Shown in pieces: positions 53,644-61,567 of a stretch of DNA of 64,000 bases. Both the position numbers and the translations under genes were made by a program. Under the pieces are notes generated by a model. That model was not told where the DNA came from, made no database searches, and worked only from the letters and a program-made list of their open reading frames with translations. The stretch comes from Planctomycetota bacterium. Lineage in GTDB: Bacteria; Planctomycetota; UBA1135; UBA2386. The DNA is taken from NCBI GenBank assembly GCA_016713175.1, contig JADJPQ010000030.1, forward strand, positions 124,001-188,000, written 5' to 3'. How positions within the stretch are numbered: position 1 is the stretch's first letter; each line of letters opens with the position of its first letter.

Positions 53644-56600
53644 TCACGGCACCCAGATGCGCGCCGCGCGCAGACCCGCCGAATTGGACTTGAACAGGGG
53701 ATGAGCGCGCGTGCGCCGCGTGACCCGGGCCACGCTGGCACGGTCGCCCCAGCTGCCGCCGCGCAGGACGCGATCCGGCGAACGCGCCGGATCCCCGCGC
53801 AGGCCATCGCCTTGCCGACACGCGGTGTCGTAGCCATGGTTGCCATCGGCGGTCCACTCCCAGACGTTGCCGAGCAAGTCGTGCAGACCGAACGGATTGG
53901 CCGGGAACGCGCCGACCGGCGCCGGTCCCGCATGGCCGTCGTCCCAGGTCTCGCCGGGGCCCGCCTGCGGGGTGAACGTCGTGCCGACGCGATCGAGCAC
54001 ATTGGCGTGCGTCGCCAGATCCTCGCGGCGGAGGCCGCCGAAAGGGCCCTGCCGGCCACCGCGCGCGGCGTATTCCCATTGCACCTCGGTCGGCAGCAGC
54101 AGGCCGTGCCGCCGCAGCATGTTGACGCAGTCTTCGTGGCTGACGTTCTCCACCGGGGCGGCGAGCGTGGTCAGGCCGTGGCTGCCGCGGTAGCCGCGGC
54201 CGGCGGGAAACAGCGCCGGATTGGGCCCGCGCGTCAGCCGCAGCCACTGCCCCTGGGTCAATTCGTGCCTGGCCAGCAGGAACGGCGCCAGTTCGACGCG
54301 ATGCACCGGGCTCTCGTCGGGCTGCGCGTCGGGATCGTCCGTGGCCACCGCACCGATCGGCGATTCCCCGCCCGCCAGCAGCACGAACACGATGCCGGTG
54401 TCGCCGTCGACCGTGAGTTCGCCGCGCGGCCCATGTGCCGGAATGCGTTGCGGATCGGCGGCGGACCGGAGGTCGTAGAACTCGAGCAAACCGGAGGCCG
54501 GATTGCGGCCGATGGGCACCAGCCCGGGTTGCGGCGGCACGCCGAGATCGCGCCAGCGCGCAGAGTGCTGCTCGATCGATTCGGCGACCATCCGTTCGGC
54601 CCAGGCCAGGCGGTCGTCGATGTCCTCGATCAGGGTCGACAGGCCATCCAGTTCGGTCAGCAGCCGGGCCACTGAATCGTGCAAGAACTGATCGGCGTCG
54701 GCCGGAAAGCGCCAGGTCCGGCGCTCGCGCACCTGCTCGCGCAGTCGGGCCGTGCGCTCGGCCAGGGCCTCGGCCGCGGCGGAGTCGGTGACCAGATGCA
54801 GCAGGTCGAGCAGTCGGCGTTCGTGCTCGAGGAAGAAGTAGCTGCGCTCACGCGGCACCCGTTCGCAGGCCGCCCGCAGCAGGTCGACGGCGCCGGGCTG
54901 GCCACAGCGGACCCGCGCCCAGCCCAGCGTCAACTCGGCGCGACCGCGCACCAGCGCGTCGTCGCCGGCCTGTTGCAGGCAGCGTTCGGCCGCTGCCAGA
55001 CCTTCGGCGACGGCCGCGGGATCGAACGAACCGGCGTCCGGCTGCACGCGGGCCCAGGCGAACTTCTGCAGATCGGCGACGCTGGCGTTGGCGAGATCGC
55101 TGGGCAGGTTCGCGGCTGCGATCGGCGACTGCGGTGGCTGCAGTCCGCGCAGGCGCGCGACTTCCACCAACGTCTGTTCGGCCGTGGTGAGCTCGCCGCG
55201 GCGCGGATGCGACGCGGCATCGGCCTGCGTCGTCGAGGCATCGATCGGCAGCGCGCGTGGCCGGATCGCCGCCAACGCTGCCTGCAATCGGGGCGCCATT
55301 GCCTGCAGCGGGCGCGCGTTCAGCAGCCAGGTCCGCAACGGTGCGATCGTCGTCGGCGCGGCGGCGGGCAACGTCGGATGGCTGCGGCGCAGTTCTTCGA
55401 GGCGGATCGCGGCGGCCAGCAGTTCGAACTGCTCGACGCGGGTGGTGATCTCCTGCTTCTGCGCGGCGATGACGTCCGCGCGTTGCTCGGCCCGCGACCA
55501 GAAGCGCAGGCTGACGACGAGGCCGATCAACAGGCTTGCCAGCACCGACAGGGATGCGAACACCGCCAAGCGATGGCGCCGCACCGACGTGACCAGCAGG
55601 TAACCGAGGCTTGGCGGCCGGGCGTCGACCGGCAGGCCGGCGAGGCTCCGTTCCAGATCGGCGGCGAGTTCGCCGATCGAGGCGTAGCGGCGGTTGCGGT
55701 CCTTCTCGAGACAGCGCAGCACGATCCAGTCGAGATCGCGGCGCAGTCGTGCGGCCGGCGTCGGCGCGTCGGCGGTGAGCACGGCGCTGGGCCGTGGCGG
55801 CGGTTGTTCGCGCAGCGTGTGCAGCAGCCCGGCAAACCCGTCGCGGCGCAGTTGCTCGCTCGGGAACGGCAGGCGACCGGTCAACAGTTCGAACAGCACC
55901 ACGCCCACGGCATAGACGTCGGCGCGGATGTCGATGTCGGGCACGCCGAAGCCGATCTGTTCGGGAGCCATGTACTCGGGCGTGCCGATCAAGGCGCCGC
56001 CCGCCGAGAAGCACGTCTGTTCGCCCTCGTCGCGGTCGCCGACCATCGCCAGGCCGAAGTCGATGATCTTGGCCAACGGGCGGTCGTCGACGCGGGTGAT
56101 CAGCACGTTGTTGCAGGTCAGGTCGCGATGCACCACGCCGCGCTGGTGCGCGTGCTGCAGACCGGCGCAGATCTGCAGCACGAGACGGATTCGGGTGTCG
56201 GTGTCGAGCCGATGTTCGGCGCAATGGCGGTGGATCGGGCGTCCCGGCACGTACTCCATGACGAAGTACGGGCGACCGGCGGGCGTGGCGCCGGCGTCGT
56301 GCACGCGGGCGATGTGTGGATGTTGCAGGCGGGCCAGCGTGCGCTGTTCGGCAGCGAAACGGCGCAGCACCGCGGCGGTGTCCATGCCGGGTTTGACGAC
56401 CTTGACCGCGGCCTTGTTGCCCAGCGACGCGTGGGTGGCGAGGAACACCGTGCCCATGCCGCCGCTGCCGATGCGGTCGTCGATGCGCCACGGGCCCAGT
56501 TGGTCGCCGGGGCCGATTTCCTGCGCCAGAACGGCCGATCCGGCGGCAGGTACCCCGCCCCAGACCGAGGCCAGGCGCTGCAGGGCCGCGGCGTGTCCGG

Positions 56601-56712
56601 GGTGGCGTTCGGCGAGCCGATCGATGCCGGCGCGCAGCGTGGTGGCGTCGCGCTCGAGCAGCGCGGCGAGTTCTTGTTCGAGGTCGGGTGGGAACGACGC
56701 GGTCGAGTCCAT
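53644..56712 (-). CDS. Ser/Thr protein kinase fused to a formylglycine-enzyme-like (SUMF1) domain
   Basis: The 1022-residue membrane protein starts with a small helical region. The kinase follows: glycine loop IGSGGMGTVF (81-90), Lys104 in AAVKVVKPG, VVHRDLTCNNVLI (catalytic loop, HRDLKP altered to HRDLTC) and IIDFGLAM. One membrane segment lies near residue 400. A long helical linker of TPR-like or coiled character spans about 420-740. The last 250 residues are a SUMF1/FGE-sulfatase domain (MVFVLLAGG-like start, then TEVQWEYAARGG, NVWEWTADG and RVLRGGSWGD). The RGGSWxC position that carries the FGE catalytic Cys is Asp here and no second Cys follows. So it is likely a ligand- or partner-binding sensor, not an enzyme. 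The ECF sigma gene follows it. Confidence 0.92.
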   Translation of the reverse strand: MDSTASFPPDLEQELAALLERDATTLRAGIDRLAERHPGHAAALQRLASVWGGVPAAGSAVLAQEIGPGDQLGPWRIDDRIGSGGMGTVFLATHASLGNKAAVKVVKPGMDTAAVLRRFAAEQRTLARLQHPHIARVHDAGATPAGRPYFVMEYVPGRPIHRHCAEHRLDTDTRIRLVLQICAGLQHAHQRGVVHRDLTCNNVLITRVDDRPLAKIIDFGLAMVGDRDEGEQTCFSAGGALIGTPEYMAPEQIGFGVPDIDIRADVYAVGVVLFELLTGRLPFPSEQLRRDGFAGLLHTLREQPPPRPSAVLTADAPTPAARLRRDLDWIVLRCLEKDRNRRYASIGELAADLERSLAGLPVDARPPSLGYLLVTSVRRHRLAVFASLSVLASLLIGLVVSLRFWSRAEQRADVIAAQKQEITTRVEQFELLAAAIRLEELRRSHPTLPAAAPTTIAPLRTWLLNARPLQAMAPRLQAALAAIRPRALPIDASTTQADAASHPRRGELTTAEQTLVEVARLRGLQPPQSPIAAANLPSDLANASVADLQKFAWARVQPDAGSFDPAAVAEGLAAAERCLQQAGDDALVRGRAELTLGWARVRCGQPGAVDLLRAACERVPRERSYFFLEHERRLLDLLHLVTDSAAAEALAERTARLREQVRERRTWRFPADADQFLHDSVARLLTELDGLSTLIEDIDDRLAWAERMVAESIEQHSARWRDLGVPPQPGLVPIGRNPASGLLEFYDLRSAADPQRIPAHGPRGELTVDGDTGIVFVLLAGGESPIGAVATDDPDAQPDESPVHRVELAPFLLARHELTQGQWLRLTRGPNPALFPAGRGYRGSHGLTTLAAPVENVSHEDCVNMLRRHGLLLPTEVQWEYAARGGRQGPFGGLRREDLATHANVLDRVGTTFTPQAGPGETWDDGHAGPAPVGAFPANPFGLHDLLGNVWEWTADGNHGYDTACRQGDGLRGDPARSPDRVLRGGSWGDRASVARVTRRTRAHPLFKSNSAGLRAARIWVP

Positions 56713-56808
56713 CGGCGAGCGCGCGATCTTGGCGTGCCGGACGATGCCGCAGAAGTCCCGGTTCAGGCTTTCGGGCGCGGCAGCATGGGCCGGAAGGCGC
56801 AGGTGCTG

Positions 56809-57346
56809 TCACCCGGCAACGCCCGGCCGGCCAACGGCACGACGGACGGCGATGACCACCACGATTCCAAGGACAGAACCGAGGATTGATGTCGCCAACG
56901 CTCGCTGCAGCCAGCGTTCCTCGGCGTAAAGCTTTCGTGCGCTGGCCGCGAAGTCCGCCATGTTCTTCTCCAGCAGCAGCGTCTGCACGGCTCCGGGCAG
57001 GTCGGAATCCCGCGTGCGATCCAGGTCCTTGCCGATACGTCCCGAAAGCCAGCGTCGGCACGACCGCCGAAGAACCATAAGCGCCGGCACGAACGTGCCG
57101 TTGACGGCGGTCCAGCCGAGTGCCAGGGCCACCGCGATGGCGATCACCAGCACTCCCGCCATCGCCGCCGCCACGCTGCGGCACCGGGTGCCGTTGTTGC
57201 CAACGCCGCAGCCGCAGCAGCGCTCCCATCGGACGGGCCAGGATCGGTTCATGCTCCCGCACGTGCCGCAGAGCCTCGACCAGCGCCAATGCCGTGGCGT
57301 AGCGCCGTTCCGGCTCGCGATCCATCGCGCACTCGATCACCCGAGC
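56809..57346 (-). pseudogene. Remnant of a Ser/Thr protein kinase, frameshifted
   Basis: At 57346-57176 the frame encodes VIECAMDREPERRYATALAL, then HVREHEPILARPMGALLR and RRWQQRHP. This is the unmistakable end of a planctomycete-type kinase domain plus the link to its membrane helix. The expected membrane helix continues in another frame from about 57176 (VAAAMAGVLVIAIAVALALG), so a frameshift lies there. That frame runs to a stop at 56809 with a second helix near its end. All motifs before this point (glycine loop, Lys, HRD, DFG) are absent. It is therefore a decayed 3' part and not a gene in use. The interval to the intact kinase gene (56713-56808) is empty. Confidence 0.7.
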
Positions 57347-57403
57347 ATGCTCGGCGCCATTCCGGCGGCGGCTGCGGACTCCGTCGGCCACCGCGAACGC
57401 GCC

Positions 57404-57604
57404 GAACGGTTGCGCGCGGCGATGCTCGAATTGCCGGACAACTACCGGCGGGTGCTCGATCTGCACTACCTGTGCCAGATGCGCTACGAGGACGTGGCGC
57501 GGGCGCTTGGCTACCAGCGCGTCGAGCCGGTGCGGCTGCTCGCGCACCGGGCGCGGGTCGCGCTGGGTGGCCTGCTCGGCGTCGACGAGTGGCGGCCGGA
57601 GTAG
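57404..57604 (+). pseudogene. Remnant of an ECF sigma factor (region 4 only)
   Basis: The + frame ending at TAG 57602-57604 encodes 66 residues of sigma region 4. LRAAMLELPDNYRRVLDLHY is followed by RYEDVARALGYQRVEPVRLL and a closing helix with RARVALGGLL. The region 2 half is missing and no start codon with a sensible leader is near. It lies back to back with the kinase remnant, and the 57 bases between them (57347-57403) contain the apparent joint. Expression as a free DNA-binding fragment cannot be excluded. Confidence 0.6.
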
Positions 57605-57608
57605 TCGG

Positions 57609-59609
57609 TCACTTCACGCCGACCACCTCGAGCCGCCAGTCCAGATCCTCGTACCAGAGATTGCGCGCCGGCGAACCCCACTCGGCCTCGCCGCGCTGGA
57701 AATCGACGTCATCGCTGCGCACCGCCGTCTTCGGCGGCGCCAGATCGCGGCCGTGATCGCGGTTGGCGACGAACCGCCAGGCATCGAGATTGCCGAACCA
57801 GAAATCCCGCTGGCTGGCGCGTTCTCTGGCATCGAGACCGTCGGCATGGCGCAGTTCGATCGCCGCATTGACGTCGATCGGCAGCCAGCCCCAAGGTTCG
57901 ATCCGGATCGCGCACCAATCGTGCAGGTTCTCGTGCCCGGGGAGCAGCGTCCAACCGGATTGCCAGCGCGCCGGGATGCCGTGCAGCCGGCACAGCGTCA
58001 TGAACAACAGTGTCGCCTGGCCGCAATCTGCGCGCCGCGTCGCCAGCACTTCAGCGGGAATGTCCGCGATCGTCACGTACTCACGCGCGAACGAATAGGT
58101 CAGGTGGTCGGCGCACCAGTCGTAGCAACGCCGGGCGATCCGCAGCGGATTGGCCTCGTCGCCGACGATGGCCTTCGCCAGCGCGCGCAGCGCCGGCGTG
58201 AACATGACATGCGGCGGCTGTTCTTCGGTGAACCGGCGATCGGTCGGCCGGTGCGCCTTCTCGGCGTCGAGCCCGGCCGTACGCACACCGCGGCGCGTGA
58301 ACGTGAACTCCGAGCGAAACAACGTCTGTTGGCCCGCCGCGGCGCGCGCGATCAGATGCCGTGCGCGCATCGGTGCGTCGGGAATGGTGTCGTCATCCTG
58401 CGGCGTCTGCCAGTCATCGCGCTGCGGGAAGGGCAGCCAGGCGCGGACTTCTTCGCCCGCGGGCACCGCATCGGCGGCCACGGTCAGTGTCATCCGGATC
58501 GTGAACGTCTTCTCGCCGGTGTCGAATGACGGCTCGATCCAGGTGGCGCCGTGCAGCCGCCGCGTCCTTGCGCCGGCGTCGCGGAAGAACAGGTTCGAAA
58601 CGGCACTCTGGTGGAAACGTCGTTCGCCGGCAATCTCGAGCGAGTCGAGCAGCCCCGCGCTGTCCCAGGTGGACAGATCGGCATCGGTCGCGGCGCGAAC
58701 GCGTCGTTGCAAGGCGGTCAGCAGAGCCTGGCGCGTCAGCGAGAACTCACGGTTGCCGCGTAGCACCCGTTCCTCGGCGGCGAGTCGGGGCTCGTGGGCT
58801 GGTCTGGTCGCATGCACGATGATCGCGTTGATGACCGCCCGTTCGCCGGCCGGGTCGAACCGCTTGTCGTCGCACGGATGATTGACCACGCCGTTGCCTT
58901 GTGCGTCCTGCAACCACAGCGTCGTCGAACCGCCGCCATCGAGGTTGATGGCGTCGTGGCAGCCGAGCGCCCGCATCGTCGCCGCCAACTCGGCGAACGT
59001 CATGCCGGTGGCCTCCTTGGCACGACCGTCGACGGTCACCAGCAGAACGCGCCGATCGGCGGTCGTGCCGATCGCGCTGCGTGGGTGGCGCGCATCGTTC
59101 CACGGCGACGGTTGCGGGAACTCGCCAGCGCGCAGCAATACAGGGCCCGCCGCCAGCACCGTGCGCGCGCCGGCGAACGCGCCGGTCGCATCCTCCTGCA
59201 GTCGCGGCAGCGCGGGATCGTCGAGCACCACTGCCGCCGGTCGTTTCGCGGAAAGGATGCCGAGATCGTGACCGTCGATCCGGAACGCGCCGTCCGGTTG
59301 CCGTTCCTTGGTGAAGAAGCCGGCGTTGATCGCGGCGATCGCGCCGGCGCGCCGCGCGAGGTCGCTGGTTTCGTCGAGGCCGCGGGCTGGCGCGGCGAAG
59401 CCGAAGCGAATGCCCGGTGTGGCGGTGTCGATGTCGAGCACCGACACGAACTGGGGCCGACCGGCCGCATCGGGCAGAGATCCCTGCCGCAGCGCGATGC
59501 CCGGCCCAACCTGGCGAACGGTCCGCAGCCCGGATGGTTCGACCTGGGCGATGGCGACAGCACTCAGCCAGACCAACAACCAGCCCATGCCAGCAGTGCG
59601 GACCATCAT
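57609..59609 (-). CDS. Secreted fusion of a phosphodiester glycosidase domain and a transglutaminase-like domain
   Basis: The 666-residue product has a signal peptide (GWLLVWLSAVAIAQ). Residues about 30-270 match the NAGPA/DUF2233 phosphodiester glycosidase fold: GAIAAINAGFFTK, DGHDLGIL, SAIGTTADRRVLLVTVDGR and DAINLDGGGSTTLWL. The second part, to about residue 610, is transglutaminase-like. Its triad is Cys in RRADCGQATLLFMTLCR, His in ENLHDWCAIRI and Asp in GWLPIDVNAAI. Each domain is well known alone, and both fit work on cell-wall sugars or peptides. Their fusion is unusual as far as I know. It is divergent from the thioredoxin-like gene. Confidence 0.88.
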   Translation of the reverse strand: MMVRTAGMGWLLVWLSAVAIAQVEPSGLRTVRQVGPGIALRQGSLPDAAGRPQFVSVLDIDTATPGIRFGFAAPARGLDETSDLARRAGAIAAINAGFFTKERQPDGAFRIDGHDLGILSAKRPAAVVLDDPALPRLQEDATGAFAGARTVLAAGPVLLRAGEFPQPSPWNDARHPRSAIGTTADRRVLLVTVDGRAKEATGMTFAELAATMRALGCHDAINLDGGGSTTLWLQDAQGNGVVNHPCDDKRFDPAGERAVINAIIVHATRPAHEPRLAAEERVLRGNREFSLTRQALLTALQRRVRAATDADLSTWDSAGLLDSLEIAGERRFHQSAVSNLFFRDAGARTRRLHGATWIEPSFDTGEKTFTIRMTLTVAADAVPAGEEVRAWLPFPQRDDWQTPQDDDTIPDAPMRARHLIARAAAGQQTLFRSEFTFTRRGVRTAGLDAEKAHRPTDRRFTEEQPPHVMFTPALRALAKAIVGDEANPLRIARRCYDWCADHLTYSFAREYVTIADIPAEVLATRRADCGQATLLFMTLCRLHGIPARWQSGWTLLPGHENLHDWCAIRIEPWGWLPIDVNAAIELRHADGLDARERASQRDFWFGNLDAWRFVANRDHGRDLAPPKTAVRSDDVDFQRGEAEWGSPARNLWYEDLDWRLEVVGVK

Positions 59610-59693
59610 GCGGGCAGGCTATCACCGATGCTGTTTTCCCTGGTTCTTCCATTCCAGGAGTCCAGGCCGATCGTGCGCATTGCGCGCTACGCC

Positions 59694-60752
59694 ATGCTGA
59701 TGCCCTCGCTGTTGTCGATCCTCCTGCTGCCCCTGCCCCAGGATCCGGCGCCCGCGGCGCCGACGCCGTGCCTGGATCGGACCGGCATCCAATGGGTGCT
59801 GCCGTTCGATGCTGCCAAGGCCAAGGCGGTGGTGAGCAAGCGGCTGTTGCTGATCAAACCGATCGCATTCGGCACCACCGCCGATGGCGGCTGGTGACCC
59901 GCGGCGGAAGTGCTGAGGGCGGGTCCCTTCAGCGACGAGCGGGTGATCGGGCTGTGCAACCGTCGGTTCGTGCCGTTCTTCTTCGATCTGAGCAATGCCG
60001 GCGCGGCCGGCGATGCGAAGGCGCGCGAGTTCGTCGTCGGCATCAAGAAAGAACTCGGCAGCCGGATGGTGTCGACACCGCCGGTGCTGGTGTGCACGCC
60101 CGACGGCGAGGTCCTGGCCGAGATCGACAACTACGCCAGCGAGGACGTGGTCTTCCGCCGCCTGCGCAAGGTGCTGGCGAAGCACCCTGAGTTCGCGACT
60201 CCCGATGCAACCGAAGCGGCGGTCGCCGAGCCTTTGGCCAAGGCCCGACTGGCGATCGACCTTGGCGAACCGGATGCCGCGATCGCGGCCTTGGCGGGTG
60301 CCGAGGGCGATGCGGCGCGGCTGCTGCGGGTGCGTGCGTTGCGCCTGGCCGGCAAGTCGGAAGGAATCGCCGCCGAACTCGATGCCGTCGCCGCCGCCGA
60401 TCTCGCCGCCGACGTGGCGCTCGAACGGGCGTTGCTGGCGCGACAGGCGGGCGACCATGCGCGGGTGCAGCAGTTGTTGGAGGAGTTCCCGGCGACCCAC
60501 GCCCGGTTCAGCGAGGCCCGCTACCACCTCGGTTTGGCGCGGTTCCACCAGGATGCAATCGACGACGCGCGGACGATCTGGCAAGAACTGGTGACCACGG
60601 CGCCGCAGGATCGCTGGGTCTATCGAGCCGACTGGGCCTGGTCGGTGGCCAGACAGCAGAAGCTCCAGCGTGCGTTCGCCACCGGCGGCAAGGGCACGTT
60701 GCTCGGGCGGATCGGCTATCTGGGGCGCCCGCATCCCGATCTGGCGCGCTGA
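59694..60752 (+). CDS. Thioredoxin-like protein with UGA at the active-site Cys position (probable selenoprotein)
   Basis: From ATG 59694 (signal MLMPSLLSILLLPLPQ; ATG 59628 is an alternative) the frame reads to a TGA at codon 68 (59895-59897). It then continues without a stop to the TGA at 60750-60752, 352 residues in all. Before the UGA: KRLLLIKPIAFGTTADGGW. After it: PAAEVLRAGPFSDERVIGLC and then RRFVPFFFDLS. The usual thioredoxin-7/DUF255 pattern is a W-C active site followed by F.D..V...LN..FV....D, so the UGA sits exactly at the active-site Cys. The cis-Pro region is also intact (STPPVLVCTPDGEVL). A helical, TPR-like C-terminal half follows. The second redox position is Ala (UPAA), giving a one-residue Sec site. 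A hairpin follows the UGA. Selenocysteine is the best explanation; a Cys codon mutated or misread to TGA is the alternative. Confidence 0.8.
59911..59934 (+). other. SECIS-like hairpin downstream of the thioredoxin-like UGA
   Basis: Counting from the base after the UGA, bases 14-22 (UGCUGAGGG) pair with 29-37 (CCUUCAGCG) in nine continuous pairs, including two G-U pairs. The loop is CGGGUC. The loop starts 22 bases after the UGA, has a G as second base, and contains GGUC as in the E. coli fdhF element. This matches the published bacterial SECIS consensus (G among the first loop bases, loop 16-37 bases downstream) as I recall it. Selenocysteine insertion would need SelB, tRNA-Sec, SelA and SelD elsewhere in the genome. 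Confidence 0.55.
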
Positions 60753-60758
60753 GTTTCT

Positions 60759-60798
60759 GGTGCCGAGAATCGTGAACTGGATCGACGTTCTCGGCGCC
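60759..60798. terminator. Hairpin between convergent genes, possible two-way terminator
   Basis: GGTGCCGAGAA (60759-60769) and TTCTCGGCGCC (60788-60798) form eleven pairs (one G-U) around an 18-base loop. It begins six bases after the thioredoxin-like stop and lies before the end of the TMEM175-like gene coming from the other side. A second small hairpin, CCGGGC-GAA-GCCCGG, lies at 60816-60830. Neither has a T-run, so termination may be rho-independent only weakly, or these may be RNA-stability elements. Confidence 0.5.
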
Positions 60799-60854
60799 AG
60801 AGGCCCACGTAGGTTCCGGGCGAAGCCCGGGTTGGGCCCATGCCAGGCGATCGT

Positions 60855-61454
60855 TCAGGCGCTGTGGCCGTGCCGGCGGCGCTCGATGCGCGGGTCCGGG
60901 ATCAACCACAGGATGGCGACGACGACGTACGCCGCGATGGCGATCCATGGGTGCACGAACGCCAGCGGAATCGCCGCTGCATAGGCCAAGAGCGACACCT
61001 TGCCCTTGCGGTCGCGGCCGACGGCCAGGCGCAGTTCGGATTCCGGGCCATGACGCCGGATGATCGCCGCCTGCAGCAGCGTGTAGGCGATGGCGGACGC
61101 CAGCAGCACGACACCATAGGTGGCCGTCGCGATCGGCGCGGCGTGGGTCTCGCCGAGCCAGTGGGTCGTGAACGGCACCAGCGACAGCCAGAACAGCAGA
61201 TGCATGTTGGCCCACAGGATGCGGCCGTCGACGCGGGCCGCCAGGTGCAGCATGTGGTGGTGGTTGTTCCAGTAGATGCCCAGGAACACGAAACTCAGCA
61301 CGTAGGCGAGGAACACCGGCACCAGCCTGGCGAGGTCGCCGAGTGCCGGCACATGACCTTCCTGGTGGTGCGGCACCTTCAGTTCCAACACCATGATGGT
61401 GATCAAGATCGCAATGACCCCATCGGAGAACGCTTCGAGCCGGTTGGTCTTCAT
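60855..61454 (-). CDS. TMEM175/DUF1211-type membrane protein (potassium channel-like)
   Basis: The 199-residue product starts at ATG 61454 with MKTNRLEAFSDGVIAILITI, which is the R..AFSDGV.AI..T signature of TMEM175 channels. Six membrane segments can be traced (VPVFLAYVLSFVFLGIYW, ILWANMHLLFWLSLVPF, ATYGVVLLASAIAYTLL and others), with the NNHHHMLHL and TTHWLG loops as in DUF1211 members. Bacterial members are tetrameric potassium-selective leak channels. It lies five bases after the stop of a 35-residue peptide gene and probably shares ligA transcription. It converges with the thioredoxin-like gene. Confidence 0.9.
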   Translation of the reverse strand: MKTNRLEAFSDGVIAILITIMVLELKVPHHQEGHVPALGDLARLVPVFLAYVLSFVFLGIYWNNHHHMLHLAARVDGRILWANMHLLFWLSLVPFTTHWLGETHAAPIATATYGVVLLASAIAYTLLQAAIIRRHGPESELRLAVGRDRKGKVSLLAYAAAIPLAFVHPWIAIAAYVVVAILWLIPDPRIERRRHGHSA

Positions 61455-61459
61455 GATGA

Positions 61460-61567
61460 TCAAGGCAGCATGCCGAGCGCCAGATAGCCGACGAACAGCA
61501 GCACGCCCAGCGCGATGCCGAGCAGCAACACCCGGAGCCAATGCCAGAGGTGCGAATGGCTGTTCAT
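61460..61567 (-). CDS. Small single-span membrane peptide (35 residues)
   Basis: A 35-codon frame starts at ATG 61567, overlapping the ligA stop in ATGA, and ends at TGA 61460-61462. After a short His/Trp-rich start, residues 11-34 form one hydrophobic helix (VLLLGIALGVLLFVGYLAL). Evidence that it is real: tight coupling to ligA, five-base spacing to the next gene, an intact frame and a clean membrane-spanning composition. No family recognised. It may partner the TMEM175-type channel or be a stand-alone membrane peptide. Confidence 0.5.
   Translation of the reverse strand: MNSHSHLWHWLRVLLLGIALGVLLFVGYLALGMLP

Noticed and set aside
53644..54400. SUMF1 domain as the activating enzyme for the sulfatase at 25438
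   Set aside because: The catalytic Cys of formylglycine-generating enzymes is replaced by Asp and no second Cys is present.
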